Below, piece by piece: positions 17,505-26,143 of a stretch of DNA of 64,000 nucleotides. The stretch covers positions 1-64,000 of the forward strand of contig JAXJSP010000027.1 of the NCBI GenBank assembly GCA_036310005.1. Reading direction: 5' to 3'. The notes beneath the pieces were generated by a model that was not told the DNA's origin, searched no databases, and worked only from the letters and a program-made list of their open reading frames with translations. The translations under genes were made by a program, and so were the position numbers. The stretch is from JAXJSP01 sp036310005 (GTDB lineage Bacteria > Bacillota > Clostridia > Oscillospirales > Acutalibacteraceae). Position 1 is the first letter of the stretch; each line of letters opens with the position of its first letter.

Positions 17505-17533
17505 ATTCTATACCCGTGATTTTACTTTGTCAA
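17505..17533 (-). promoter_or_regulatory. Sigma-A promoter for the lysine-transporter operon
   Basis: TTGACA (17528-17533), a 17-base spacer and TAGAAT (17505-17510) sit about 20 bases before the aptamer and just after the stop of the polysaccharide operon. No terminator is visible between the two operons, so some read-through into the riboswitch is possible. Confidence 0.8.
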
Positions 17534-17551
17534 GAATTTTTTACTCAAAAC

Positions 17552-18721
17552 TCAAAGCAAATTAAGTTTTTTATAAATATTGTAAATTTCTTCTTGCTTT
17601 TGCTCACTGATATTATTGACAATGCCCAATTCGTTTTTGGCAATACCGAGTTTTTTTCCGAAAGTCATAATTCGTTTTATCGAATATACGGGGTATAACG
17701 CCTTGTGTTTTCTTAAAGGCTTGTACTCCACCGCAAGTTGACTGTACGGAACAAACACTCTTTTTAAGTAATAAGACATCGTGTTTTTACTGCTCAGTCT
17801 TATAATTTGTCGCTGATAATGTCCGTTACCGTGAGTGCCTGAGGCTAAAATAAAGCGTGACAAAGAAGTTGTAAAATCGTTTGCCGCCTGATTGTTAAAC
17901 CAGAAATCTATTACCTTTTCAATTTCCGTATAAAACTCTTTGAGCCCTTGTTTTTCAATAAGAAACAAGCGCTTGTCCTTGTCACAGTCAAGTTTGTCTA
18001 AAATCCATAAATCAATCAGCGGACGGACACCTGCACCGCCTGCTTTGAAATGCTTTGCAAGATGCGCTACCTGAAAACAGTAAAAAGCATCGTCGTTCAT
18101 TTTGTAAAGACTTCCGTTTTGCTTTTCTGCGTTTAAAAAGATGTTCTCCGTTTTTCTGCCGTTTTTAACATCGTCGGCGGAAATGTCAAGACTGTAATGC
18201 ACCTCAAGAGGCAAAAAGTTGTCGGCGGTAAAATGCATATCGTATGAACTTGAACGCTTGTCATCTTTATAGCCCAGAGTCTTGCAAAATAGGGTTTTAA
18301 GTTTCTTTAAATCGTATTCGTTTACGAATATGTCAATATCACTGCTTGTTCTTTGCCACTTTTCAGGATAATAGTCCCTTACTACACTTCCCTTTAACAA
18401 AATATAATCTATGTTGTTTTCGCTAAGTACATTGTGTATATTTTCAAGCACATTATTAATTACTTCGCTTTTATAAACTGCGGCAATTTTTGCCTTTTTA
18501 AATTTAGCAGAGAGTTTGTCATCGCTCGGAAGCAAGTCTGTTTTTTCGAGCGCACAATATACAATATGCGCTAAATCGTGCATAACGGAAAGTCTATAAA
18601 GCAAAGTGTAAAACTCTGTGTTGTTTACATCAAACGCGGTTTTATCAAAGTCCGCGCCGCAAATTTCAAACGCGACAAGCGATATTAAACTTTTTTCGAC
18701 TAACTGTTTCATCTCACTCAT
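17552..18721 (-). CDS. Nucleotidyltransferase-fold protein (NTP_transf_5-like) in polysaccharide operon
   Basis: This 389-residue soluble protein carries the core of the uncharacterised nucleotidyltransferase family found in capsule and exopolysaccharide loci: DYILLKGSVVRDYYP followed by RTSSDIDIFV, where the Ser and two Asp form the GS-DxD-type active site. LEVHYSLDIS and HLAKHFKAGGAGVRPLIDLW are further family-like segments. The biochemical reaction is not known for the family, although transfer of a nucleotide or glycerol-type group to sugar has been suggested from context. AAAAGGAG precedes the ATG. It is the last gene of the operon, 13 bases after the aminotransferase. Confidence 0.75.
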   Translation of the reverse strand: MSEMKQLVEKSLISLVAFEICGADFDKTAFDVNNTEFYTLLYRLSVMHDLAHIVYCALEKTDLLPSDDKLSAKFKKAKIAAVYKSEVINNVLENIHNVLSENNIDYILLKGSVVRDYYPEKWQRTSSDIDIFVNEYDLKKLKTLFCKTLGYKDDKRSSSYDMHFTADNFLPLEVHYSLDISADDVKNGRKTENIFLNAEKQNGSLYKMNDDAFYCFQVAHLAKHFKAGGAGVRPLIDLWILDKLDCDKDKRLFLIEKQGLKEFYTEIEKVIDFWFNNQAANDFTTSLSRFILASGTHGNGHYQRQIIRLSSKNTMSYYLKRVFVPYSQLAVEYKPLRKHKALYPVYSIKRIMTFGKKLGIAKNELGIVNNISEQKQEEIYNIYKKLNLL

Positions 18722-18734
18722 CGCTCTCCTTTTC

Positions 18735-19844
18735 TTATTTCTTTAAAGACAAAACCAAATCACAAATCAAATCTACATCCGATAACTCTAAATCGGGATA
18801 TAAAGGTAAGGTAAGCACCTTTTTGCTTACTTCTAAGGCTATAGGCGTTTTTGACGAGTCAAACACGCCTTTATAACAATCAAAATCGCTTGTAAGCGGA
18901 TAAAAGTATTTTCTTGCAAAAATATTATTTTGCTGTAATAAAGTATGTATTTCGTTTCTGTTCGCGCCGAATATTTCTTCTTCAAAAAGAACGGGGAAGT
19001 ATGCGTAATTGCTCTTTACATCTTTTTGCTCGTCGCAAATTACAATTCCGTCAACACCCAAAAGGCGCTCTTTGTAACGCTGTGTAACTTTTTTTCTTTT
19101 TTCAATATCAGACTCAAGATGTCTTAAATTGCAAAGCCCCATAGCGGCGCAAAACTCATTCATTTTTGCATTTACGCCTACACCGTCAATGCACTCCGCA
19201 TTTTTAATCCCGAAGTTTTTAAGTTGGTGAAATTTTTTTGCCAACTTTTCATCCTTGTAACAAACCGCACCGCCTTCAATGGTATGAAACACCTTTGTAG
19301 CGTGGAAAGAAAAACAGGATATATCTCCGAAGTTTGCAATACCTTGTCCCTTATACTCAACACCGAAAGTATGCGCAGCATCATAAATTACCTTTAAATT
19401 GTGCTTTTTGGCGATTTCTTCAATCGCCTCAACATCGCATACATTTCCGTAAACATGCACAGGCAAGATAGCCGATGTTTTGGGAGTAATCAATTCTTCA
19501 ATCTTGTTTACATCAATATTATAATCTTTTTTACTTATATCACAAAATACAGGAGTAAGTCCGTTTCTTACAATAGCGTGAGTGGTCGATGCGAATGTAA
19601 ACGGAGTTGTTATAACCTCGCCTTTTAAATCAAGCGCCTCCAAAGAAAGTTCTATCGCCATGTGTCCGTTTGTAACAAGCGAAATATTATCAACCGATAA
19701 ATAATCTTTTAGTCCCTGTTTAAACTGTTGATGTTTTTCGCCCATATTTGTAATCCATCTTGTGTCCCACAAACCTCTTATTTCTTCTATATATTCTTCG
19801 ATAGGAGGCAGGGAGGCACGGGTTACATTTATTTTTTTGTTCAT
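18735..19844 (-). CDS. DegT/DnrJ/EryC1/StrS sugar aminotransferase
   Basis: This 369-residue PLP enzyme aminates a keto-sugar nucleotide. Key segments are LVTNGHMAIELSLEAL, TTPFTFASTTHAI, YDAAHTFG (the Asp that contacts the PLP pyridine nitrogen) and CFSFHATKVFHTIEGG, in which the Lys of HATK is the Schiff-base residue. RWITNMGEKHQQF near the N-terminus resembles VioA- and RffA-type enzymes that act on dTDP-4-keto-6-deoxyglucose. RmlA and RmlB, which make that substrate, are encoded in the same operon, whereas RmlC and RmlD are absent here. The product is therefore probably a dTDP-4-amino-4,6-dideoxyhexose; the stereochemistry cannot be read. GAGGAG precedes the ATG. Confidence 0.9.
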   Translation of the reverse strand: MNKKINVTRASLPPIEEYIEEIRGLWDTRWITNMGEKHQQFKQGLKDYLSVDNISLVTNGHMAIELSLEALDLKGEVITTPFTFASTTHAIVRNGLTPVFCDISKKDYNIDVNKIEELITPKTSAILPVHVYGNVCDVEAIEEIAKKHNLKVIYDAAHTFGVEYKGQGIANFGDISCFSFHATKVFHTIEGGAVCYKDEKLAKKFHQLKNFGIKNAECIDGVGVNAKMNEFCAAMGLCNLRHLESDIEKRKKVTQRYKERLLGVDGIVICDEQKDVKSNYAYFPVLFEEEIFGANRNEIHTLLQQNNIFARKYFYPLTSDFDCYKGVFDSSKTPIALEVSKKVLTLPLYPDLELSDVDLICDLVLSLKK

Positions 19845-19860
19845 TTAAAATTTTCTCCTC

Positions 19861-20826
19861 TTAAATATCAGTCAGAGTTTTTACAAAGTTTTCAAGACTG
19901 TATTTCTCATCCAACTGAAAATCTTCGTTAAAAGGTGTTGTAAAAAAGTTGTCCGGAATTTTTATGTTTTCATCTTCTGACACAAAGATATTGTCCTCGG
20001 TATAAAACGGATAATTCTTTATGTTTTTATTGGTGGTAATGAGTTTTTTTGACCTGCTTAATGCCTCAAAAGTTCTCATCGTAAGCCCGTGCTGATGTGT
20101 CAGCGGGCAGTCAATTATAGCAAATGAATCGTCAAACACATCTTGCAACTGCTGTTTGTTTAACGCTTGAAAATGAAAATGTTTTCTGCCTATGCCTTTA
20201 AAAACATAAGGCGAGCAAATAAGCAGTTTTATAAAATTTGTAAAAGTGCTGAATCTTAAATATAAATACAGTTTTCTGTCTTTTAAAACTGATGTTATAA
20301 GTTTTAAACTCTCATATTTATCTGCAAAAAAAGTCAATACCGTTGATGCATCATACTTGTAATTATCGGTTGCCTTTTGCTTTTTGACATAATAAAGAGG
20401 CAAAAAATTCGCATTGTTGTTTTTTGCATCAACATCATCAAAAGTATAGGCAATATCGCTTGCGCTTAACAGCTGCTTGATAACAGGGAATTTGCACTCT
20501 GAATCCCAGACATAGTAAACAAGTTTAGCACCCGGAAATTCCTCTTTTAATCGCTCAAAATGGCGCTTTGTGAAAAACATCAAACCGAATATAATAAGTA
20601 TTTCGTCAAACTTTTTTCCTTTTTGCTCTGAAATACATTTTTCAAAATACTTATCAAACTGCTTTTCAACAGACTTTTTATTAATTTTCATTAAAACTCT
20701 TTTAAAAAATGTCCACTCGATTTCATCGGAATAAAAGGACACATCCCACCCCTCGTTTTCGAGTTGCTTGATTATCTCGTTACTGTAACCGTAGAAGGGT
20801 GTCATAAACAAAAGCATTTGTTTCAT
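19861..20826 (-). CDS. CgeB-like glycosyltransferase-family protein
   Basis: This 321-residue soluble protein resembles the CgeB/Spore-maturation glycosyltransferase-like group. The N-terminal half has an alternating Rossmann pattern (MLLFMTPFYGYSNEIIKQL; DEILIIFGLMF; KLVYYVWDSE). The C-terminal part has the retained signature DCPLTHQHGLTMRTFEALSRSKKLITTN, in which the motif around the Thr-Met-Arg-Thr-Phe-Glu is typical of GT-B enzymes binding a nucleotide sugar. It lies in the polysaccharide operon, 7 bases after rfbB. It probably transfers one sugar of the repeat unit or its amino-sugar branch; donor and acceptor are unknown. Confidence 0.7.
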   Translation of the reverse strand: MKQMLLFMTPFYGYSNEIIKQLENEGWDVSFYSDEIEWTFFKRVLMKINKKSVEKQFDKYFEKCISEQKGKKFDEILIIFGLMFFTKRHFERLKEEFPGAKLVYYVWDSECKFPVIKQLLSASDIAYTFDDVDAKNNNANFLPLYYVKKQKATDNYKYDASTVLTFFADKYESLKLITSVLKDRKLYLYLRFSTFTNFIKLLICSPYVFKGIGRKHFHFQALNKQQLQDVFDDSFAIIDCPLTHQHGLTMRTFEALSRSKKLITTNKNIKNYPFYTEDNIFVSEDENIKIPDNFFTTPFNEDFQLDEKYSLENFVKTLTDI

Positions 20827-20833
20827 AAATTAC

Positions 20834-21853
20834 CTATCTGTTATTATACATTTTTTTATAATAATCTTGATACTCTCCGCTGATTATTGAGTCAAGCCAT
20901 TTCTTATTATCAAGGTACCATCTTATAGTTTTTCTGATTCCGTCCTCAAATTTGGTTTCCGGCAGCCAACCGAGTTCGCTGTGAATTTTTGCAGGGTCAA
21001 TGGCATAACGCATATCGTGGCCTTTTCTGTCGGACACATAAGTAATAAGGCTTTCCGGCTTGTCTAACTCTTTGCAAATCAGTTTTACAATATCTATGTT
21101 TCTCATTTCGTTGTGTCCGCCGATATTATAAACCTCGCCTGGTTTTCCCTTATGAATAATTAAGTCAATCGCTTTGCAGTGGTCTTCAACATAAAGCCAA
21201 TCTCTGACATTAATTCCTTTTCCGTAAACAGGTAAAGGCTTGTCATTCAAGGCGTTTGAAATCATCAAGGGAATTAATTTTTCGGGGAATTGATAAGGTC
21301 CGTAATTGTTTGAACATCTGCTTACCGTTACAGGCAGCGAAAATGTTCTGTAATAGGCAAAAGTGAGCAAATCTGCTCCCGCTTTTGATGATGAGTAAGG
21401 GGAGGAGGTGTGAATAGGTGTCTGCTCGGTAAAAAACAAATCAGGCCTGTCAAGAGGCAAATCACCGTAAACTTCATCGGTTGATACCTGATGATAACGA
21501 CGGACATTATATTTTATGGAGGCATCCATTAAGACACCTGTTCCTATAATATTCGTTTTAAGAAAAATCTCGGGGTTTTCAATGCTTCTGTCCACATGGC
21601 TTTCCGCAGCAAAGTTTACAACAATATCAGGCTGTTCTTCCTCAAAAAGATTATACATAGCCTGCCTGTCGCAAATATCCGCTTTGACAAAACGGATATT
21701 TTTATTATTCATTACAGGCTCCAATGTGGAAAGATTACCCGCATAAGTGAGTTTATCCACACAAACAATGCGATAATCTTTATATTTATTTAACATATAA
21801 AAAACAAAGTTTGAACCGATAAAACCGGCGCCGCCCGTTACAATAACCGTCAT
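20834..21853 (-). CDS. rfbB: dTDP-glucose 4,6-dehydratase
   Basis: This 339-residue short-chain dehydrogenase-fold enzyme converts dTDP-glucose to dTDP-4-keto-6-deoxyglucose. GGAGFIGSNFV binds NAD+, VNFAAESHVDRSIENP is the family segment after strand 4, and STDEVYGDL with YSSSKAGADLL supplies the Thr-Asp-Glu and Tyr-xxx-Lys catalytic residues. RCSNNYGPYQFPEKLIP is a nearly invariant RmlB stretch. Length matches the family. It overlaps rfbA by 4 bases (ATGA), so the two are translationally coupled. The downstream DegT aminotransferase most likely uses its product. Confidence 0.97.
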   Translation of the reverse strand: MTVIVTGGAGFIGSNFVFYMLNKYKDYRIVCVDKLTYAGNLSTLEPVMNNKNIRFVKADICDRQAMYNLFEEEQPDIVVNFAAESHVDRSIENPEIFLKTNIIGTGVLMDASIKYNVRRYHQVSTDEVYGDLPLDRPDLFFTEQTPIHTSSPYSSSKAGADLLTFAYYRTFSLPVTVSRCSNNYGPYQFPEKLIPLMISNALNDKPLPVYGKGINVRDWLYVEDHCKAIDLIIHKGKPGEVYNIGGHNEMRNIDIVKLICKELDKPESLITYVSDRKGHDMRYAIDPAKIHSELGWLPETKFEDGIRKTIRWYLDNKKWLDSIISGEYQDYYKKMYNNR

Positions 21854-22722
21854 CGTTCTGCCTCCGCTATACCTAAAATATATCTTCCGTAATCGGTCGA
21901 TTTTAACTCATCGCCGAGTTTTTTCAGTTGACAAGTGTCAATAAAACCGCGTCGCCACGCAATTTCTTCAATGCACGATACATAAAAGCCCTGTCTGTCT
22001 TGTACCGTTTCAACAAACATCGCCGCTTGCAACATACCCTTGGGAGTACCTGTATCAAGCCACGCCATACCTCTTTTCATAAGTCTGACATCAAGTTCGC
22101 CCATTTTAAGATACTCATTATTTATTGCGGAAATTTCAATTTCACCGCGCTCGCTCGGTTTAACGCTTTTTGCAATTTCGATTACTCTGTTATCGTAAAA
22201 ATAAAGTCCCGGAATTGCATAGTCAGATTTGGGTTTTTGCGGCTTTTCTTCTATTGAAAGCACCTTTCCGTTTTCATCAAACTCAACAACACCAAACTCC
22301 TTCGGGTCCATTACCGGATAACCGCAAACAGTAGCGCCCCTGTTGTTTTTTATAGCGTTAGTAAGCGTTGCGGTCATATCATTTCCGTAAAAGACATTGT
22401 CGCCTAAAATCAGGCAAACGCTGTCATCACCTATAAAATCTTCTCCTATTATAAAAGCATCCGCAAGGCCTCTCGGTGTTTTTTGTACTTTGTATTTGAT
22501 GTTAATTCCGAGCCTTGCCCCGTCGCCTAAAAGTTCTTCATACAAAGGAGTATCTTTTTCGGTTGAAATTATAAGCACATCTTTAATATCCGCAAGCATT
22601 AATATACTTAACGGATAATAAATAAGAGGCTTGTCATATATCGGCAGCAACTGTTTTGATACCGACTTTGTAATAGGGTACAGCCGCGTACCCTTTCCGC
22701 CTGCCAGAATAATTCCTTTCAT
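21850..22722 (-). CDS. rfbA: Glucose-1-phosphate thymidylyltransferase
   Basis: This 290-residue enzyme joins dTTP and glucose-1-phosphate to give dTDP-glucose, the entry point of deoxysugar synthesis. The N-terminal nucleotide-binding signature GGKGTRLYPITKSVSKQLLP is intact, followed by YDKPLIYYPLSILMLA. LGDNVFYGND carries the metal-binding Asp, and the later segment GEIEISAINNEYL is typical of RmlA. Length matches the family (about 290). TAGGTTAA-like sequence (GAGGTTAATT) precedes the ATG. Two bases separate it from the polymerase gene upstream. Confidence 0.97.
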   Translation of the reverse strand: MKGIILAGGKGTRLYPITKSVSKQLLPIYDKPLIYYPLSILMLADIKDVLIISTEKDTPLYEELLGDGARLGINIKYKVQKTPRGLADAFIIGEDFIGDDSVCLILGDNVFYGNDMTATLTNAIKNNRGATVCGYPVMDPKEFGVVEFDENGKVLSIEEKPQKPKSDYAIPGLYFYDNRVIEIAKSVKPSERGEIEISAINNEYLKMGELDVRLMKRGMAWLDTGTPKGMLQAAMFVETVQDRQGFYVSCIEEIAWRRGFIDTCQLKKLGDELKSTDYGRYILGIAEAER

Positions 22723-22723
22723 T

Positions 22724-24010
22724 TTAATTAACCTCTGTTTTCACAGTTTTTTTAGGTAAAACGCTTTCTAAAATAATTATCAAAAATGTAAATCTGTAAG
22801 AAAATAAAATTGATTCATACATAAATGTAAACAAAATCAAAAAAAGCATACTTATTGCAACGACTCTTACATTGTAGTCTTTAAGCACAAAAACATTTTC
22901 CCTCTTGCCCTTAAAATATCTTGTAAACAGACTGATGATATACGCAATAAGCGACGCACCGCCGATAACTCCGGAGTAAATAAAAGTCTGCACCAAAGAA
23001 CAGCAGTAGTTTAAGTTATATTCATCAAAATCGGTTGTTATGTGATTTGCAAGCATAAAATCTTCAAGATTGTTTACACCGACACCGATTATTTTATGAA
23101 CAGCGGGCAAGTCATCATAAATTATAAGTCCTCTTACAATTCGCTGATTAAAACTGCCGCCTGTTGAAAACCGCTCGGCAATTACAGTCGATTCGGAATA
23201 CAATATGTAGCCGACTGCAAGCGCTGTTATAACAGCGATAACCGTTATCTTAATAAGCATCTTATAAGCGCTTATATTGTCCGCTTTGATAAAGAGATAG
23301 CACATAAAGATTATCAAAAGCCCGATTATGCCCGATGCCGCAGTAGATATTATAATCGCGGCGATTGTTATAACAAGGCTTGACATATTGTATACGGTCT
23401 GCTTTTTTCTGTTAAGCGCGAATATTACATAAGGCATTGAGAACAAAGAATAATAACTCGGCTCCAAAAAAAGCGATGAAGGTCTGAAATCGAATTTGTA
23501 ATATTCTTCTAAAGTTTCTTCTCTTGCCTCTGCGGAAAAAATCCAGTTATCATTCAGTGAAACAGGCAAGTAAAGTCCCGTGATTAAATTATAAACATAC
23601 TGTACTATAAGATAAACGGAAAAGATTAATACCGCAAACGAATAAATTTTAAGCGCAAAATCTATATTGAAATGTTTTCTTGCCAAAAATATAACCGCTG
23701 CATAAAAGACCAATCGAAACAGCACGGTCGATGCGTTATAAACGCTTGAATACGAAAATGTAAGGCACAAAAGCGTCGTCGCGATTGTAACTGCGTAGAA
23801 AGTCATAAGAAGTTTATCAATAGATTGACGGAACAAATCTTTGTCAACAAGACAAAACCATACGATAAACGGTATCAATATAGTTTCGCTTAATGATATA
23901 ACACTTATTGCACCTTTGTACTGTTGTGCAAAAGGCATTAATATTACTATTAACGAAAACAGATTATCTATTTTGTTGTAATTTTGCTTATTGCAGGCTG
24001 AAGTATTCAT
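22724..24010 (-). CDS. Wzy/O-antigen ligase-like polysaccharide polymerase
   Basis: This 428-residue protein has roughly ten to twelve membrane helices spread across its length and one larger extracellular loop (about 260-330, with FSTGGSFNQRIVRGLI) of the kind found in Wzy polymerases and WaaL-type ligases. SLFLEPSYYSLFSMPYVIFAL is a segment often seen in EPS polymerases. It probably polymerises lipid-linked repeat units outside the membrane. Sequence conservation in this group is low, so the call depends on topology and on its place in the operon between a glycosyltransferase and rfbA. AAGGGG precedes the ATG. No Wzx flippase gene is in the window. Confidence 0.75.
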   Translation of the reverse strand: MNTSACNKQNYNKIDNLFSLIVILMPFAQQYKGAISVISLSETILIPFIVWFCLVDKDLFRQSIDKLLMTFYAVTIATTLLCLTFSYSSVYNASTVLFRLVFYAAVIFLARKHFNIDFALKIYSFAVLIFSVYLIVQYVYNLITGLYLPVSLNDNWIFSAEAREETLEEYYKFDFRPSSLFLEPSYYSLFSMPYVIFALNRKKQTVYNMSSLVITIAAIIISTAASGIIGLLIIFMCYLFIKADNISAYKMLIKITVIAVITALAVGYILYSESTVIAERFSTGGSFNQRIVRGLIIYDDLPAVHKIIGVGVNNLEDFMLANHITTDFDEYNLNYCCSLVQTFIYSGVIGGASLIAYIISLFTRYFKGKRENVFVLKDYNVRVVAISMLFLILFTFMYESILFSYRFTFLIIILESVLPKKTVKTEVN

Positions 24011-24020
24011 TTACCGCCCC

Positions 24021-25073
24021 TTATTTGCTACAAAATTTTACTACTTCCTTTTCAAAAATTTCATCGTCGCTTTTGATTTTATCAAGAACCTTTTGTACCG
24101 AAAGCAGAAATTCTTTTTTATCCAGTGCATTATATTCACTGTAAAGTTTATCTAAACAGTTTTTATCATCCGGATTTATAACAAAGCCGATATTATTCTC
24201 TTTAACTTTTTGCGCCATATATGAGTTGTCGTTTACAACACTCGGAATTGCAAATCTTACAGAGTCATAATACTTGACAGTCATAGCAGGCTGCTGTCGT
24301 TTATCGTTATCGTAAAGATTGAGCAAAATATCGGTGTCTTTACAAAACTGCTTGATATCATCAAGATTGTATTCGCCGGTAAAAGTAATATTATTATAAT
24401 TATTTTCTTTTACATGCTGCTCTAATTCTTTATAAAATCCGCCTCCGTGATAGGCTAAAACGAATCTGTCGTCATTTGCAAACAGGTCACAGATTTTTTT
24501 ATTAAACTCGACCTGTCTTACCATACCCCAAAAGGTTACTCTGATTTTGTCGGACTTTGTTTTTTTAACAATTTCGCTTTTAATATCTCTGCTGTTGTGC
24601 GCAACAATTACTTTGTCGCTTTTATCGAAATTTTTCAGAAAGCCCAAAGACGAAACAGCGGTAAAATATGAAAGCGAAATTAATTTATTAACAATTTTTT
24701 TATAAAAACCAAGGTTTTCATAGGTTATATCTCTGTAATCGTATATAAACTTGTTTTTGTACTTTTTAAGCACAAAACAAAGCGGAACTGCGGTTTGAGA
24801 GGTAAGCACGATAAGATGCGAATACTTACCCTTTTTTATCTGCTTTTTTAAATACGATACATAACCTAAAAAACCGAATATTTTTTTGTAAAAAGGCTGA
24901 AATGTATCAAGGCGTTTTTGATAGCATTTAAACTTGAAGTCTGTTGGTAATTCTTCGTTTTCTCTTTGCCAGAAAATCACTTCATAAGCGATATTATTCC
25001 TGTTTAAAACAGCAGTATATTTATACAAATACTGCGCGTATCTTAAACTGTTAAAACAAAGTATTGCCACCAT
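24021..25073 (-). CDS. Glycosyltransferase (GT4-like)
   Basis: This 350-residue soluble protein has the two-Rossmann GT-B outline. The N-terminal domain runs MVAILCFNSLRYAQYLYKY and includes KGKYSHLIVLTSQTAVPL and FIYDYRDITYEN, similar to family 4 enzymes. The C-terminal domain has VTFWGMVRQVEFNK, FVLAYHGGGFYKELE and ITFTGEYNLDDIKQF, the usual donor-binding pattern (a Gly after the strand, then a rank of GT4-like strands), followed by DTDILLNLYD and SVRFAIPSVV. It lies 5 bases after the priming transferase, with GGAGGTGG as ribosome site. It probably adds the second sugar; donor and linkage are unknown. Confidence 0.8.
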   Translation of the reverse strand: MVAILCFNSLRYAQYLYKYTAVLNRNNIAYEVIFWQRENEELPTDFKFKCYQKRLDTFQPFYKKIFGFLGYVSYLKKQIKKGKYSHLIVLTSQTAVPLCFVLKKYKNKFIYDYRDITYENLGFYKKIVNKLISLSYFTAVSSLGFLKNFDKSDKVIVAHNSRDIKSEIVKKTKSDKIRVTFWGMVRQVEFNKKICDLFANDDRFVLAYHGGGFYKELEQHVKENNYNNITFTGEYNLDDIKQFCKDTDILLNLYDNDKRQQPAMTVKYYDSVRFAIPSVVNDNSYMAQKVKENNIGFVINPDDKNCLDKLYSEYNALDKKEFLLSVQKVLDKIKSDDEIFEKEVVKFCSK

Positions 25074-25078
25074 TTAAG

Positions 25079-25786
25079 TTATATTGCCACCTCCGCTTTA
25101 AATACCGATATTACCGTCTTGAATAATATCCTGACATCAAACTTTATCGACTGATTATTAATATAATAAAGTTCCATTTTTTGTCTTTCGCCCGACTGAT
25201 ATGTGGAATTGTTTCTTGAATACGCTTGCCAATATCCCGTAAGTCCCGGCTTTACAGACATAAATATTTCTTTTTGCTCTTGTGTATACTCTCTGTTTAA
25301 TTCATCTTCAAGAATCGGTCTTGGCCCGATAAATGACATATTACCGAAAATTAAAATGTTAAAAAAGATTTGCGGCAATTCGTCAAGCGATGTTTTTCTC
25401 AGTATTGCGCCGAAACATCTGTTGCCCTTGCCCTCTTTATATCCGATAAGGCGAGGGTCGTCTCTTAGTTTGAATTCTCTTTCATATTGCTCTCGCTGTT
25501 CGTCGGTCAGAGTCATTTCAAGTTTGTCAGCGCCGACTTTCATAGTGCGAAATTTATACACTTTAATTTTTTTACCGTTTTTTCCCATTCTTTGCTGAAC
25601 ATAAAAAGGGTTTCCGAAATCATTTATTACAACCAAACCGGCAATAATTATCATCGGTATTATTAAAACAATACATAAAATCAAAGACGATAAAAAATCA
25701 AATATTTTCTTAATTATGTAATATACTGCGCTCGGCTTTTTATAATCTTCTTTGCTTTTAACATCGCAATTTGCAACCTGTGTCAA
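25079..25786 (-). CDS. Undecaprenyl-phosphate sugar phosphotransferase (priming enzyme)
   Basis: This 235-residue monotopic membrane enzyme starts repeat-unit synthesis by moving a sugar-1-phosphate onto undecaprenyl phosphate. Residues about 28-52 are the reentrant membrane helix. The conserved cytoplasmic motifs follow: QQRMGKNGKKIKVYKFRTMK, RKTSLDELPQIFNILI-like (here LDELPQIFFNILIFGN), SFIGPRPIL and PGLTGYWQAYSR. It is the short, catalytic-core-only form of the WcaJ/PglC superfamily. The start is TTG 25786, the only plausible start, with GAGG 9 bases upstream. It is the first gene of the eight-gene polysaccharide operon, behind a structured leader. Confidence 0.93.
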   Translation of the reverse strand: MTQVANCDVKSKEDYKKPSAVYYIIKKIFDFLSSLILCIVLIIPMIIIAGLVVINDFGNPFYVQQRMGKNGKKIKVYKFRTMKVGADKLEMTLTDEQREQYEREFKLRDDPRLIGYKEGKGNRCFGAILRKTSLDELPQIFFNILIFGNMSFIGPRPILEDELNREYTQEQKEIFMSVKPGLTGYWQAYSRNNSTYQSGERQKMELYYINNQSIKFDVRILFKTVISVFKAEVAI

Positions 25787-25813
25787 AATATACTACCTCG
25801 TTTATTAAAAGTA

Positions 25814-25849
25814 CACCGATTAAGTAAAGTTGCCCTTTTAAAGTCGGTG
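25814..25849 (-). promoter_or_regulatory. Leader hairpin of the polysaccharide operon
   Basis: In the 5' leader, CACCGA (25844-25849) pairs with TCGGTG (25814-25819), and an inner CTTTA-like helix can form. No T run follows, so it is not a plain terminator. Its function is unknown; an attenuation or antitermination signal is possible. Confidence 0.4.
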
Positions 25850-25873
25850 CTGAATTAGGTCCGTTACTTATCT

Positions 25874-25902
25874 ATTATACTATTTCAGACGCCTTTTGTA
25901 AA
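25874..25902 (-). promoter_or_regulatory. Sigma-A promoter of the polysaccharide operon
   Basis: TTTACA (25897-25902), a 17-base spacer and TATAAT (25874-25879) on the - strand give a leader of about 80 bases. The -35 abuts a copy of the dispersed repeat. Confidence 0.7.
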
Positions 25903-25903
25903 G

Positions 25904-26130
25904 CGGTTTGTATTATTTCTGTCGGCGCTTATACAGATGAGCCGACAAACAACCTTAGAAACCACCTACGGTGGCCGCCTGAGGCGGTTTATATGGTTGT
26001 TTGTTAGTGCGGTTAAATAATAAAACAACGAGCAGTAGAAAAACTACTGCTCATTTTATTTTATATTAGTACTGACAAAGCACCATAGAATCTGCCTTCG
26101 GCAGCGGTTTATATGGTTGTTTGTTGGTGC
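25904..26130. repeat. Palindromic repeat cluster, copy group 2
   Basis: Direct and inverted copies of one motif alternate with short stem-loops. Direct copies: 25904-25928 (TATTATTTCTGTCGGCGC tail), 25988-26010 (TATGGTTGTTTGTTAGTGC) after the hairpins CCACCTACGGTGG and CCGCCTGAGGCGG, and 26100-26130 (TATGGTTGTTTGTTGGTGC) after CTGCCTTCGGCAG. Inverted copies: 25941-25963 and 26069-26096. A separate 9-bp hairpin, GAGCAGTAG with CTACTGCTC (26030-26052), lies between them. No gene is present from 25787 to 26188. Confidence 0.75.
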
Positions 26131-26143
26131 GTGTCGGAGTAAG

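Noticed and set aside
17222..17551. T-box leader
   Set aside because: The long leader with a terminator first suggested a T-box, but the T-box sequence and specifier loop are missing, whereas the lysine aptamer motifs are all present.
25904..26130. CRISPR-like array
   Set aside because: Units recur but are unevenly spaced, occur in both orientations and are separated by hairpins, not by uniform unique spacers. No cas gene is present.
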